Positions 25,101-34,797 of a DNA stretch of 64,000 bases are shown piece after piece. The notes under the pieces are model-generated. The model did not search any database, was not told the origin of the DNA, and saw only the letters and a program-made list of their open reading frames with translations. Source of the stretch: Batillaria attramentaria (taxonomy: Eukaryota; Mollusca; Gastropoda; Batillariidae); NCBI GenBank assembly GCA_018292915.2, contig JACVVK020000141.1:186001-250000 (forward strand). The letters run 5' to 3'. The position numbers were made by a program, and so were the translations under genes. Numbering within the stretch: position 1 is the stretch's first letter; the number at the start of each line of letters is the position of its first letter.

Positions 25101-26042
25101 GTTCCAAGGTATGTTGGTGTGTCTTCCTGGGGAATCTGCTGATTGTTGATGGTCAGTCTGAGAGTCTCCTTGGTGTTAGAAAGAGAGAAGCAGGTGGCTA
25201 CTGTTTTCTGGCTGTTGATGGTGACGCACCATTCCGTTGCCCATTTGGAGGTGGTGTTGAGGGCCTCTTGCATTCTGACTGTGGCAGAGGAGGTGGACTC
25301 TGAGGCGTTCCACATTGCGAAGTCGTCAGCATGCAGGGCTCTGGAGATGTGTCTGGACAGACTACTGGTAATGTCATTGATGAAGACAAGGAAGAGAGTG
25401 GGAGAGATCACCCCTCCCTGGGGGACCCCTTCCCTGATCTTGACTGTGTGGCTCAGGCTGCTGTCCAGCTTGACTCTTGCGGTTCTGTGGCACAGGAAGC
25501 TCTTGATCCAGTTGAACATGCGTCCAGCTATTCCGGCGGTCAGTAGTTTCAGGAGAAGGCCGTCTTTCCACACCTTGTCGAACGCCTTGGACAGATCGAT
25601 GAAGGTGGCGACCACTTTCTTCTTCTCCTGGAAGGCGTTCTCTATTGACTGTGCCAGGTAGACGAGCTGGTCTTCAGTATTCCTGTTCTTCCTGAAGGCA
25701 GTCTGTTCTTTGGTGATCAGGTTGTTGGATTCCAGGTGCCACATCAGCCTCTTGTTTATCATCCGTTCAAGAGTCTTTTTTTGTTCATATGAAATGTTTC
25801 ATCGGAACTACAGAATGTCTACAGGATAATTCAGTTCTGATTGACACTGCACCCAAAACCTAAAACAAAAGTGCCAGCAAACTTTGACGGATTCTGATAA
25901 ATTAATAAATAAAATATTCCCATAATTGGATACAGAAACATACAAGGATTATTCCACTTGTGAACGCTGCTGAAGTTGGATGAGAATGCAACATGGGCAC
26001 TGATTCTCTCACAGGCGCTGTTGGGGATGGCAGTGAATCAAT
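13617..26042 (-). CDS. G2E3-like HECT E3 ligase, exons 7-17 (HECT domain), inverted
   Basis: Exons in transcript order: 26042-26013, 21368-21273, 20886-20806, 18352-18174, 17855-17804, 17286-17131, 16759-16660, 16331-16120, 15848-15780, 14089-14008 and 13787-13617. All junction phases agree, and exon 7 opens in phase 0 as exon 6 on the plus strand requires. Exon 8 has the EQDRAYNASL motif, exon 9 a Glu/Gln coiled coil. Exons 12-17 form the HECT N-lobe: GADGGGLTREFFDLIM, then GSILLHGG, FWTGAEVVGL and LLCKQC, typical of G2E3-like ligases that move ubiquitin through a catalytic Cys. The C-lobe with that Cys is not found in the window, so activity cannot be inferred. Exon 16 uses an acceptor inside a repeat end. 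Introns hold a hAT gene, a LINE and a fold-back element. Confidence 0.72.
14081..15702 (+). mobile_element. GGCTCCCTTGTG repeat, copy 2
   Basis: A full copy with both ends, the TG microsatellite (14137-14174) and about nine internal units spaced near 150 bp. Each unit has a TCAAGGTCA or TCAAGGCC core. It is closely related to the copy at 30313-31733 but carries a SINE at 14685-14859. Its left end overlaps the start of HECT exon 16 on the opposite strand. Confidence 0.85.
14685..14859 (-). mobile_element. tRNA-derived SINE with 12-bp target duplication
   Basis: On the minus strand it begins GGGGAGCCGGGGTGGCCGAA, a tRNA-like head with a degenerate B box, and ends in a GGACGTTAAAC module with an ACCC-rich tail. 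The duplication GGGAGGTTTTAA lies at 14673-14684 and 14860-14871. The related repeat at 30313-31733 has the same site uninterrupted near 30910. Confidence 0.9.
16868..16945. repeat. Fragment with AAT repeats and GGCGCC motifs
   Basis: AATAATAATAAT followed by TTATAAGGCGCC and, further on, TGTAAGCGCC resembles the 3' end of a LINE or SINE common in marine invertebrates. It is too short to classify. Confidence 0.35.
18795..20210. mobile_element. Fold-back element with 16-bp terminal arrays
   Basis: The left end (18795-18900) has six tandem 16-bp units of AGTGCGCGGGTCCGTT type plus a partial one. The right end (20091-20210) has seven units in inverse orientation. The interior has no open frame; it holds a GT microsatellite (19137-19191) and a G run. 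Tandemly repeated inverted ends are the layout of fold-back/Galileo-like elements. It lies in the intron between HECT exons 9 and 10. Confidence 0.65.
22333..23625 (+). CDS. LINE ORF1, Gag-like zinc-knuckle protein
   Basis: A 430-codon frame whose product should bind the element's own RNA. After an acidic Gln/Ser-rich N-terminus, residues about 215-270 carry zinc knuckles (CFKCQRFGH..C, CAKCGGKDH..C, then CINCKGSH..C), followed by a Ser/Pro/Lys-rich tail with AS QSK repeats. The usual C-terminal segment (NPFSVLEDME) is in another frame ending at 23791. The frame is therefore broken or shifted in the C-rich stretch near 23575-23600. ORF2 starts 43 bases after that second frame ends. 5' UTR and promoter sequence would be 21504-22332. 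Confidence 0.85.
   Translation: MKHYTNNMAHTYSQRRNRKRVKHIDFEVDSDSETEVSGPGPQSQSQPQPQSQSHSLEIWPRFLIVHCTAEGKKAARLHPFLVGETLRSCTGRPDASRLRSGDLLVECKRKAHSNSLLQLQKIGDYPVTVSPHRSLNSSRGVIRDEALADLGEAELIRTLKSQAVTHAKVFKTGTIILTFGQPTAPEKLWAGFYWVKVKAFIPLPLRCFKCQRFGHGQASCRNDPTCAKCGGKDHDDKDCSSSPACINCKGSHPSSSKDCPKWKEECTIQRIRVEQKVSFPEARRIASGSSAASSTSNTSSTSTSVSYSAALSSKPKGKEVACQTDTPPLPFTFQAKPPAVQSASQSKSASQSKSASQSKPASPSKSSLNVVTTSKVVIASPAAQGARPPSGTPGTAKSSTQGAGSGPQSQRASAPRPPCSPQTIWKEKQI
23834..24455 (+). CDS. LINE ORF2 endonuclease domain (truncated)
   Basis: An APE-type endonuclease that would nick target DNA for reverse transcription. Visible motifs are HWNCRGF at the start, ALQET, RPHGGVGILI, LLGDFNGHAPLWGS and LDLSVCDPS. 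Sequence breaks off right after DDLCGSD, where the catalytic SDH-type motif should be completed. The frame then runs a few codons into reversed reverse-transcriptase sequence and stops at 24484. Confidence 0.85.
24456..25775 (-). pseudogene. LINE reverse transcriptase (inverted fragment)
   Basis: An open frame reads from the right edge toward the junction. It shows FIDLSKAFDKVW, GVPQGGVISPTLF and HADDFAMW, the palm motifs of a Jockey/I-type reverse transcriptase, then the thumb and a long C-terminal region. There is no RNase H domain: the sequence ends at the junction near 24455 after DRDYNIAA. The N-terminal part is also missing. The active-site residues look intact, but it cannot be expressed as a complete ORF2. 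Confidence 0.85.
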
Positions 26043-26289
26043 CTGTAACCGCAAAGCAAACAGGCAGTGAGGATTAGTTTCTTTTGCTGGTGACCCAGAT
26101 AAGCACAGAAAGAATAAATCAATAAACTACTCATATTACTAAACACATGCAGTTGCAAACTTATTTGAGTCATTGACAGTGTGTGTGAACAAGAAGTGGT
26201 TACTTTCCAGAAAACAGGAAAGCAAGTTGCCAGCACTTCCAACAGAACTTGACGTAATACGAAAAGAAATTGTATAAAACAGAAGATAA
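25791..26289. other. Intronic sequence around HECT exon 7
   Basis: Apart from the 30-base exon 26013-26042 nothing is recognised. The segment ends where the inverted GGCTCCCTTGTG copy begins. Confidence 0.4.
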
Positions 26290-26989
26290 CTAGAGAGGCA
26301 GAAGCCTCCATGGCTCCCTTGTGACACAGAAAGGTAGGTCTCACTGCTGTCTATCATCATGCCTCGTTTGGTGCCTCTACTGTTTGTTGTTTTGGAGAAA
26401 ATGCCAAGGTTAAAGTTTCCCCCAAAGAACACGTGCATGACCTTGACCTTGACTAAAAGTCACTGAACACAGGTATGTCTGCACAGGTGCTGCCAATGTC
26501 AATCATCGCACATAGTTTGATGCTTCTGGTTCTTCTAGATACTGAGAAAATGCAAATGTAAAATTTCCCAACAGACTGTTTTAATGACCTTGACCTTCAG
26601 TCAAGGTCATTTAAGATGGTATGTGTGCATAGGTCTTATCACTGTCTATCAGCATGCCAGGTTTGGCACCTCTGCTGTTCGTCGTTTCTGAGAAAATGCC
26701 AATGTTAAGGTTTCACAAAACTATCTTGTACGGCCTTGACCTTGACAGAAGGTCACTGACTACATGTATATCTGTAAAGTTTTTATCAGTGTCTATCATC
26801 ATGCAAAGTTTAAAACCTCTGGCATTTGTAGATTACGAGAAAATGCCAATGTAAAATTTTCAAACAGCGAGCTTTAGTCAAAGTAATTCCAAATTATGTT
26901 TTGAAAGGTCTTGTGGTTGTCTATCAGCACGCCAAGTTTGGTGCTTCTACTGTTTGTAGATTCTGAGAAAATGACAACGTTAAAGTTTT

Positions 26990-27034
<45 letters not shown>

Positions 27035-27098
27035 GACAGACAGACAGACAGACGACAGAGGGTTAATACATAGACTCCCATTGTTACACAAGGGAGCC
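26290..27098 (-). mobile_element. GGCTCCCTTGTG repeat, copy 3 (inverted partner of copy 1)
   Basis: Read on the minus strand it matches copy 1 almost base for base over about 560 bp; by eye I count four substitutions. It lacks about 285 bp present in copy 1 between the CTACCTTTCTG unit and the right end. Its CA microsatellite is at 26994-27032. It is the right boundary of the proposed inversion. Confidence 0.85.
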
Positions 27099-27356
27099 AA
27101 AAACTCCTGACTGCTCAGTGCCTTAAAGACACAGCCAAGTGACAAGAGGTGAAACAGTTAAACCTCAATAGTTGAGCTCGATCCCCAGATCCAATTTATT
27201 TGTTTCGCAGAGTAGCTCACGCAGATTCACAGTGCCAACCCCAGGTAAAAAATACAAAAGAAACTATTTGTTCCAATTATTTATTTCACTTAAGAGCACC
27301 AGGGGCCAAATAAGGGCACGTTCAAGGCCAAAAAAATCTAAAGTCCCAACCCAGCT

Positions 27357-27633
27357 CTTGGGTTCAGCAAACAAAATGCACCACAATCCTAACCTCACGA
27401 GGGTTTAGCAAATAAAAATGCACGACACTCCTAAACCGGCACGAGGGTTTAGCAAATAAAATACACAACAACCCTAACCCGGCACCAGGGTTTAGCAAAT
27501 AAAATGCACAACAATCCTAACCCTGCGCGAGGGTTTAGCAAATAAAATACACAACAACCCTAACCCGGCACCAGGGTTTAGCAAATAAAATGCACAACAA
27601 TCCTAACCCTGCGCGAGGGTTTAGCAATTACTA
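27357..27633. repeat. 43-bp tandem repeat with CCCTAACC/GGGTTTAG
   Basis: About six and a half units of 43 bp, each with GGGTTTAGCAAATAAAAT and CACAACAA followed by CCTAACCC. Two variants alternate, giving an 86-bp higher-order period. The telomere-like words are part of the longer unit. Confidence 0.85.
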
Positions 27634-27693
27634 CAAAGGAGCAGTCCTAAACCTAGGGGACTACAAAATAACCCTACGCTTCCCCAAAAAGAA

Positions 27694-28689
27694 CTAGAGA
27701 GGCAGAAGCCTCCACGGCTCCCTTGTGACACAGGTCAAGGTCATTCACAAGAGTATGTTTGTAAAGCTCTTATCACTATCCATTATCATGCCAAGTAAAG
27801 TGTGTCTGGCGCTCTGAGTTCATGGCAATAATTATTACAATTTTCCCCGAAACAGTTTGTATGGCCTTGACCTTTGGTCAAGGTCATTCAAATGAGATCT
27901 CATCAATGTCTATCATCATGCCAAGTTTGATGCCTCTAGTATTTGTAGTTTCCCCGAAAACGGTAATGTTAAAATTCATAACAGACAGCTTTAATGACCT
28001 TGACCTTCAGTCAAGGTCATTCAGAAAGGTAGGTCTCATTGCTGTCTATCATCATGCCTCGTTTGGTGCCTCTACTGTTTGTTGTTTTGGAGAAAATGCC
28101 AAGGTTAAAGTTTCAAAAAAAAAGGCTTGCATGGCCTTGACCTTAACTTAAAGTCACTGAAAACAGGTATGTCTGTAAAGGTGCTGCCAATGACAATCAT
28201 CACACATAGTTTGAAGCTTCTGATCCTTCTAGATTTTGAGAAAATGCAAATATATTTCCCAACAGACTTTTAATGACCTTGACCTTGAGTCAAGGTCATT
28301 TAAGATGGTATGTGTGCATAGGTCTTATCACAGTCTATCAGCACGCCAGGTTTGGCACCTCTGCTGTTTGTTGTTTCTGAGAAAATGCCAGTGTTAAGGT
28401 TTCATAAAAATAGCTTGTATGGCCTTGACCTTGTCACAAGGCCACACATGAATACATATATATCTGTAAAGTTCTTATGGATGTCTATCATCATACAGAG
28501 TTTAAAACCTCTGGTGTTTGTAGATTACGAGAAAATGCCAATGTAAAATTTTCAACCAGAGAGCTCAAGTCAAGGTCATTCAAAATGATAATTATGTTTT
28601 GAAAGGTCTTGCGGTTGTGTATCAGCATGCCAAGTTTGGTGCCTCTGCTGTTTGTAGATTCTGAGAAAATGACAACGTTAAAGTTTTCT

Positions 28690-28727
<38 letters not shown>

Positions 28728-28776
28728 GACGGAGGGTTAAAACATAGACTCCCTTTGTTACACAAGGGAGCCAAAA
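27694..28776 (-). mobile_element. GGCTCCCTTGTG repeat, copy 4
   Basis: Complete inverted copy with tail, 12-bp end motif, internal TCAAGGTCA units and CA microsatellite (28694-28724). It is visibly more diverged from copies 1 and 3 than they are from each other. Confidence 0.85.
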
Positions 28777-29521
28777 ACACACAAAAAAAAACACAGAAAA
28801 CCCTGCAACACACAAACATAACACACATTCAAACATACTCCAGTTGTTCTTCTTACTTGTGCGGGCTACTGCCGTACTGGTACGTACTTAACAGTATCTC
28901 ATGACCATAATTAATTATATATGCACGTACCTAACCATTAAGACTTAATTGCTATACAAATCGTCCTAGGATACTTGCACAGCAATAATTCCTGGGGGTA
29001 ATACCCAGCGGTTCATTATCAATTTATTTCAAAAAACAAACCACATCACCCCAAAATCCCCATAATTATAACAACACTCACCCTGCACCAACCGACAGCA
29101 ATCTCCTATCCTAAAACGGCGCGAAAACCGCGGAGGAACACAAATCTAGGCCTAAACTCTTCCGCGAGATAAAGAGTCCCCTTCCAAATAGCGGGTTTTC
29201 CCTAAAGTCTTATAAAAACACATTCAGTTTTCTACTCCCCCTGACTCCTTCAACACACATACTACATGCTCACAACCAAATTTACGACCCTTCTCCCATA
29301 AATTTTACAAAAAACAGCAGACGACCCAGGCTATAAAAAAGCCCCATCCGGCTTGCACTTGGGTGCCACCAAAGCCTCGCAACGGGATTTTGCACGAAAA
29401 CAAACCCTTTTGCCTTTATCCCAGACATAAAATCTATTATTTAGTTTAACTAAGAAAAAAGGCCACCGGCCACTTTTATGGCCTATGATCATTAACAGAA
29501 AATAAAAATACTTAATTTCAA
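28777..29521. other. Unannotated spacer
   Basis: No exon, repeat unit or element end is recognised in this A/C-rich stretch. Confidence 0.4.
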
Positions 29522-29532
29522 CTGAATGGATA

Positions 29533-29696
29533 GGGGAGCCGGGGTGGTCGAATGGTAGAGCGTTGGACTTCTAATGCTCGGGTCGTGAGTTCGATCCCGG
29601 CTGGGGCCAAATATTTGTGCTGGCTTTTTCATCGTTGCCCCGTCTTTGATAGTCCCTATGTGGTCGAAAAGGACGTTAAACCCGCAAACACACACC
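29533..29696 (+). mobile_element. tRNA-derived SINE with 11-bp target duplication
   Basis: The head reads GGGGAGCCGGGGTGGTCGAA with a B-box-like GAGTTCGATCCCGG. The body ends with GGACGTTAAAC and a short ACAC tail. CTGAATGGATA flanks it at 29522-29532 and 29697-29707. Same family as the SINEs at 14.7, 54.5 and 62.1 kb. Confidence 0.9.
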
Positions 29697-30312
29697 CTGA
29701 ATGGATAACCAACTCCGGGCCACATTTTTTATACGTATCCTTATACAGTGGACTCCACTTATAAGGACATCCGATATAAGAACCATCGCTTATAGGGACA
29801 CCCCAAAGCAGGTCCCTGCCAAAGTTGTTCTTTGTGATCACTTATTAAAACTCGCATAGAAGAACCCTCTGATATAGGGTTCATCGCTTATATGGACAGC
29901 ACTTGCTAGGTCCCCACATCAAAATTTCCTCGGATATAAGAACCGCAAGTAGGAATGATCATTTCTAAGAAGTCTGCGATTATTCTATTTTTGGAACCCT
30001 CGGTTGTAAAGACACCATCTGCTTGTTCCCAACACGCCCTCCCCTCGGATATAAGAACCGAAAGTAGAAGTTATGCTAGCTTCATTTTCGTTTCGTTTCA
30101 TTTCCCGGAATTTCCAAGAAACATTTCTTCACGGAATTCTGCCTCTGAACTTCACTTACACTAACAACCCGACAGAGAGACAGATGGATAGTGGCAGTGA
30201 GTTTGTGGAGTGGGGAGGGGAGCAGCGGGGAGGGGGAGGGGTCGTTAAAAACCGTTATTTTCCCCTGCGAACGCCGTAGACTGGGAACACATTTGAATGT
30301 CTGGCCATCTTG

Positions 30313-30346
30313 TTTTTGGCTCCCTTGTGTAACAATGGGAGTCTGT

Positions 30347-30397
<51 letters not shown>

Positions 30398-31733
30398 TGT
30401 CTGTCTGTCTGTGTGTCCGCAGTAAACCTTAACATTGGCATTTTCTAAGAATCTACAAACAGCAGAGTCACCAAACTTGGCATGCCGATAGACAGCCATA
30501 AGACCTTTCAAAATAGATCATTTTGAATGACCTTGACTCAAGGTCAAGGTCACTAAAGCTGTCTGTTTGAAAATTTTACATTGGCATTTTCTTGGAATCT
30601 ACAAATACCAAAGGTTTTCAACTTTGCATGATGTTAGACATTGATAAGAACTTTACAGATATACATGTATTTAATGGCCTTGTATGAAGGTCAAGGCCAG
30701 ACAAGCTATTTTCCGCATTTCCGTAGAAAACCTTAACATTGGCATTTTCTCAGAATCTACAAACAACACAGGCACCAAACTTGGCATGCTGATAGACAAC
30801 CATAAGACCTTTCAAAATATTTAATTTTGAATGACCTTGACGGAAGGTCAAGGTCACTAAAGCTGTTTGTTTGACAATTTTGCATTGGCATTTTCTTGGA
30901 ATCTACAAAAACGGGAGGTTTTAAACTTTGCATGATGATAGACATTGATAAGAACTTTACAGATGTACATGTATTCAATGGCCTTGTGTCAAGGTCAAGG
31001 CTATACAAGCTATTTACCGCATTTCCACAGTAAACCTTAACATGGGCATTTTCTCAGAATCTACGAAAAACAGAGGCACCAAATGTGGCATGCCTATAGA
31101 CAGCCGTAAGACCTTTAAAATTATATCATGTTGAATGACCTTGACTAAAGGTCAAGGTCACTAAAGCTGTCTGTTTTAAAATTTTGCATTGGCATTTTCT
31201 CAGAATCTACATAAACCAGAGGTTTTAAACTTTACATGGTGATAGACATTGATAAGAACTTTACAGATATACATGTATTCAATAGCCTTGTGTCAAGGTC
31301 AAGGCCGTACAAGCTATTTCTGTGAAACCGTAACATTGGCATTTTCTCAGAAACAACAAACAGCAGAGGCGCCAAACTTGGCATGCTAATAGACATTGAT
31401 AAGACCAATATATCCATACCACTTTAAATGACCTTGACTCAAGGTCAAGGTCAGTAAAGCTGTCTGTTGTGAATTTCAATACTACTGTTTTTGGAGAAAT
31501 ACTAGAGGCATCCAACTTGGTGTAATGATAGACATATTTGAATGACCTTGACCCAAGGTCAAGGCCAAATAGTCAGTTTTGGGGAAAAAGTGTAACATTG
31601 CCAGGAACTAAGAACACCAGAGACACCTTACTTGGCTTGATGATAGATAGTGATAAGAAATTTACAAACATACTCTTTTGAATGACCTTGACCCCTGTCA
31701 CAAGGGAGCCGTGGAGGCTTTTGCCTCTCTAGT
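30313..31733 (+). mobile_element. GGCTCCCTTGTG repeat, copy 5
   Basis: Full-length sister of the copy at 14081-15702, unit for unit, without the SINE. TG microsatellite at about 30351-30395. Inserted in the pogo/Tigger-type element. Confidence 0.85.
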
Positions 31734-31982
31734 TTGTTGTTGTTGAAAACTTGGCCAATAAATTTCCTTGTATCCTTGTATTCTTTAAAGTCATTTTGTC
31801 AAAATGTGATCGTAACTCTCTCTCTCTCTCTGTCTGTCTGTCTCTCTCTCATTTTCATTAAGACAGCTATTGTTACATAACTTCTAGAGTTATTTGCATT
31901 AAATTTATGTTTCGCGTACGCAAAAGAAGTAAACTATATTGCATCGAGATCAAGCCAACCAGCAAGTTCCACTTCATTGACG

Positions 31983-32012
31983 CAAAGGCTTAAACAAGCA
32001 AGAGATTGCCGT

Positions 32013-32053
<41 letters not shown>
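31983..32053. repeat. CA microsatellite
   Basis: Pure CA repeat within the right half of the pogo/Tigger-type element. Confidence 0.9.
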
Positions 32054-32056
<3 letters not shown>

Positions 32057-32236
32057 CATTAGAGGTCGATATACGACTCTTTTTACAGCTGTCCACAATA
32101 TTTTCTTCTTTCCTTGGTTATAAGAACACACACTAGCACAACTGACCTTATATCCGAGGTATGCTTATAAGAAACCTCGCTTATAAGGACACCCAAATGC
32201 TGGCCCCGGCGCTGTTCTTATATCCGAAGTCCACTG

Positions 32237-32897
32237 TACGGTAATACTGCCGCAGACAGCACTACATTATAATACAAGCCAAACCGAAAACAAAAGACCA
32301 ACGGTCACACTAGTACTCACTGTCTGATACTGAGTATCAGCTCTATACTGATACCATTCGAGTCACAGCCTGCTTACCTGAACTGATTTTTGACATACGT
32401 CTAACCTCTTGTTCCTCAAATAAGGTGTGCCATTGTATCAATATACCAGTGTAAATTGTCAATAAAGTAATGATTAACTGTACCTTTAGTAGTATTGTAA
32501 TTACGAATGATTTTATATACACTGTCATCAAATTTATTATTGTAAGACTGATCATTGTAAAAGGGATTATTTCGTCGCTGGTATATGAGAATGTGCTAAC
32601 TGACATTTTCATACTTTTGAGAAATTCAATAAAAACGTTTTAAAAAAATCACCGAATAAGCTTTGACTGACTTTTGCTGTTCAAATTAGAGTTTGTGAGT
32701 ATCTAAAATGCTACTAGGCCCGGGGTCGCTCTAACTTCACATTAAGTATACTTTTAATGTGTTAAATGCAGATAGCTGATTTTCATACACCACAGCATTG
32801 TACTTAGGTGTTTTTCACACAGTGAAACGACAGACAAACAAACGGCAGTAACAAACAACAAGCCCTCAAATGGGGCATTCAAAAGAACTCAACTTTT
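32237..32897. other. Unannotated AT-rich spacer
   Basis: A short open frame on the minus strand (32612-32343) is hydrophobic and AT-driven; I do not support it as a gene. No element ends seen. Confidence 0.4.
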
Positions 32898-33475
32898 ATG
32901 CCTACTTGTACTACCACCGAACTTGAATTTGACAAGCCAATGGACATGCACACTACAGATACAGACACAGCATTGCAGCATTTATACATCGCACATCAAC
33001 TTGATCAAATCACCGCAGACATCCATTCACCCTACAATAACACCCTCCCAGCACCACTTACATACGCACCACACTTCACATTACCAGGCTCCACACCTTC
33101 TTTCATGGAAAACCTCTTCTCAGATATCAACCAACGAATAAAAAGTGCTGTAATACACAGAACAATGGACCTCCAACTACATCACAACAACCAAGAGCAT
33201 ACGCCCTTCTCAACACCACAACACTTACAGACAGCCAAATGGACAGACTCAAAGACAAAATCTCACAAGATCACACACCACACATGACACTACTTGAAAC
33301 ATGCACCAGCAACACACCCCTGCCACCACACCTGCGCACACCCACACCTACACCTACATCCACACCACCCTCACCTCAACCTGTGCACATACAATCCACA
33401 TCAACATCTGCACCACATACACCACCCTCACACACATCCACATCTGCACTTCTTTCAACCACACCACCACCCTAA
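32898..33475 (+). pseudogene. Thr/Pro/His-rich open frames of unknown type
   Basis: A 129-codon frame from ATG 32898 starts with non-repetitive sequence containing FMENLFSDINQRIKSAVI. A second overlapping frame (from 33239) continues with MDRLKDKISQ and then a Thr/Pro-rich tail to a stop at 33473. Joined by a frameshift near 33200-33240 they could be one protein with a helical middle, such as a decayed ORF1-like protein. The composition is dominated by C and A, so coding status is uncertain. Not recognised. Confidence 0.3.
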
Positions 33476-34797
33476 CAGACACCTAACAAACCAACACACG
33501 CTCACACTGATAAACACTAAACAACACACATGCATACTGATACACACTACAAATCATACATTTTAGCACATCTGCAACACTCTTAACCAAAAAACCACCC
33601 TTATCCACACATACACCTGAACCAACCTCATCTTGACCCCTGCCTACACTGCCACCCTCAAACAAACCTACACCCATACCACCATCTTCCACATCCGCAT
33701 CTACACCATCCTCATCTACACATACACACACCTCATTCACACTCACATCCACGTCTGCACCGGCACAACATCCTCATCACACTTCAAATACCCGCCTGCA
33801 CCAAAAATACGACAACCATACACAACACCCACACATGCCACACTAAACAGATCAGTCACACAGACCACTCTTACCTCCACCACACTACTGAAAAACTCTA
33901 CTTCCAAACCCAGCCACACACCATACAGACGCCCTCGCAAACCACTTTTACAGACACCTAACAAACCAACACACACTCACACTGATAAACACTAACCAAC
34001 ACACATGCATACTGATACACACTACAAATCATACGTTTTAGCACATCTGCAACACTCTTAACCAAACCACCACCCTTATCCACACATACACCTGAACCAA
34101 CCTCATCTTGACCCCTGCCTGCACTACCCCCCTCAAACAAACCAACACCCATACCACCATCTTCCACACCCACATCTACACCATCTTGATCTACACATAC
34201 ACACAAATTATTCACATTCAGATCCGCATCTGCACCCACAACATCCTCATCACACTTCAAACACCCTACACCAAAACCACAACAACCATACACAATACCC
34301 ACATACGCCACACCAAACAGATCACACAGACCACTTTTACCTCTACCACACTGCAGAAAAAAACTTTACTTCCAAACCCAGCCACACACCCAGACTCCCA
34401 CGCACACCACTTCTACAGACAACTAACAAACCAACACACACTCACAATGATAAACTTCCAAACCCAGCCACACACCCAGACTCCCACGCACATCACTTCT
34501 ACAGACAACTAACAAACCAACACACACTCACAATGATAAACTTCCAAACCCAGCCACACACCCAGACTCCCACGCACACCACTTCTACAGACAACTAACA
34601 AACCAACACACACTCACAATGATAAACTTCCAAACCCAGCCACACACCCAGACTCCCACGCACATCACTTCTACAGACAACTAACAAACCAACACACACT
34701 CACAATGATAAACTTCCAAACCCAGCCACACACCCAGACTCCCACGCACATCACTTCTACAGACAACTAACAAACCAACACACACTCACAATGATAA
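33476..34797. repeat. C/A-rich, G-depleted satellite: 470-bp and 86-bp units
   Basis: A unit of about 475 bp starting CAGACACCTAACAAACCAAC occurs at 33476 and 33951, and its beginning recurs at 34416. From about 34365 to 34797 the array changes to 86-bp units (AATGATAAACTTCC... at 34446, 34532, 34618, 34704). The plus strand has almost no G. Open frames on the minus strand rich in Val, Cys, Asp and Gly follow from this composition. Confidence 0.85.

Larger units (their letters stand above)
21504..25775. mobile_element. Rearranged I/Jockey-type LINE within one target duplication
   Basis: The left 2.95 kb reads rightward: 5' UTR, ORF1, then the endonuclease half of ORF2. At about 24450 it abuts reverse transcriptase sequence reading leftward, which extends to 25775. 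The 15-bp string TTTTTTTGTTCATAT occurs at 21489-21503 and 25776-25790, so both halves seem to have entered together. The 3' end of the element is absent. It lies in the intron between HECT exons 7 and 8. Confidence 0.75.
29746..32236. mobile_element. pogo/Tigger-type non-autonomous element with nested repeat
   Basis: The ends are inverted (CAGTGGACTCC at left, CAGTGGACTTC read inward from the right) and flanked by TA (29744-29745 and 32237-32238), the target of the mariner/pogo superfamily. Subterminal sequence repeats ATATAAGAAC and CTTATAAGGAC motifs. The middle is a GGCTCCCTTGTG copy (30313-31733); without it the element is about 1.07 kb. No transposase. Confidence 0.7.

Noticed and set aside
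21489..25790. Twin-priming inversion as the origin of the rearranged LINE
   Set aside because: Twin priming leaves the 3' tail at an outer end and 5'-ward sequence at the junction. Here the 5' UTR is outer and 3'-ward parts meet.
27357..27633. Interstitial telomeric repeats
   Set aside because: CCCTAACC and GGGTTTAG words occur once per 43-bp unit, not as a hexamer array.
29533..29605. A functional tRNA gene
   Set aside because: The tRNA-like head is followed by a SINE body and flanked by a target duplication; no complete cloverleaf is apparent.
32343..32612. Hydrophobic 89-codon minus-strand frame
   Set aside because: AT-rich sequence, no start context, no homology recognised and no neighbouring exons.
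33483..34311. Cys/Val/Gly-rich minus-strand frames, present in both large satellite units
   Set aside because: The composition is the complement of the C/A-rich strand; stop codons are rare for that reason.
34365..34797. CRISPR-like array
   Set aside because: The 86-bp units are contiguous tandem repeats with no unique spacers, in an animal genome.
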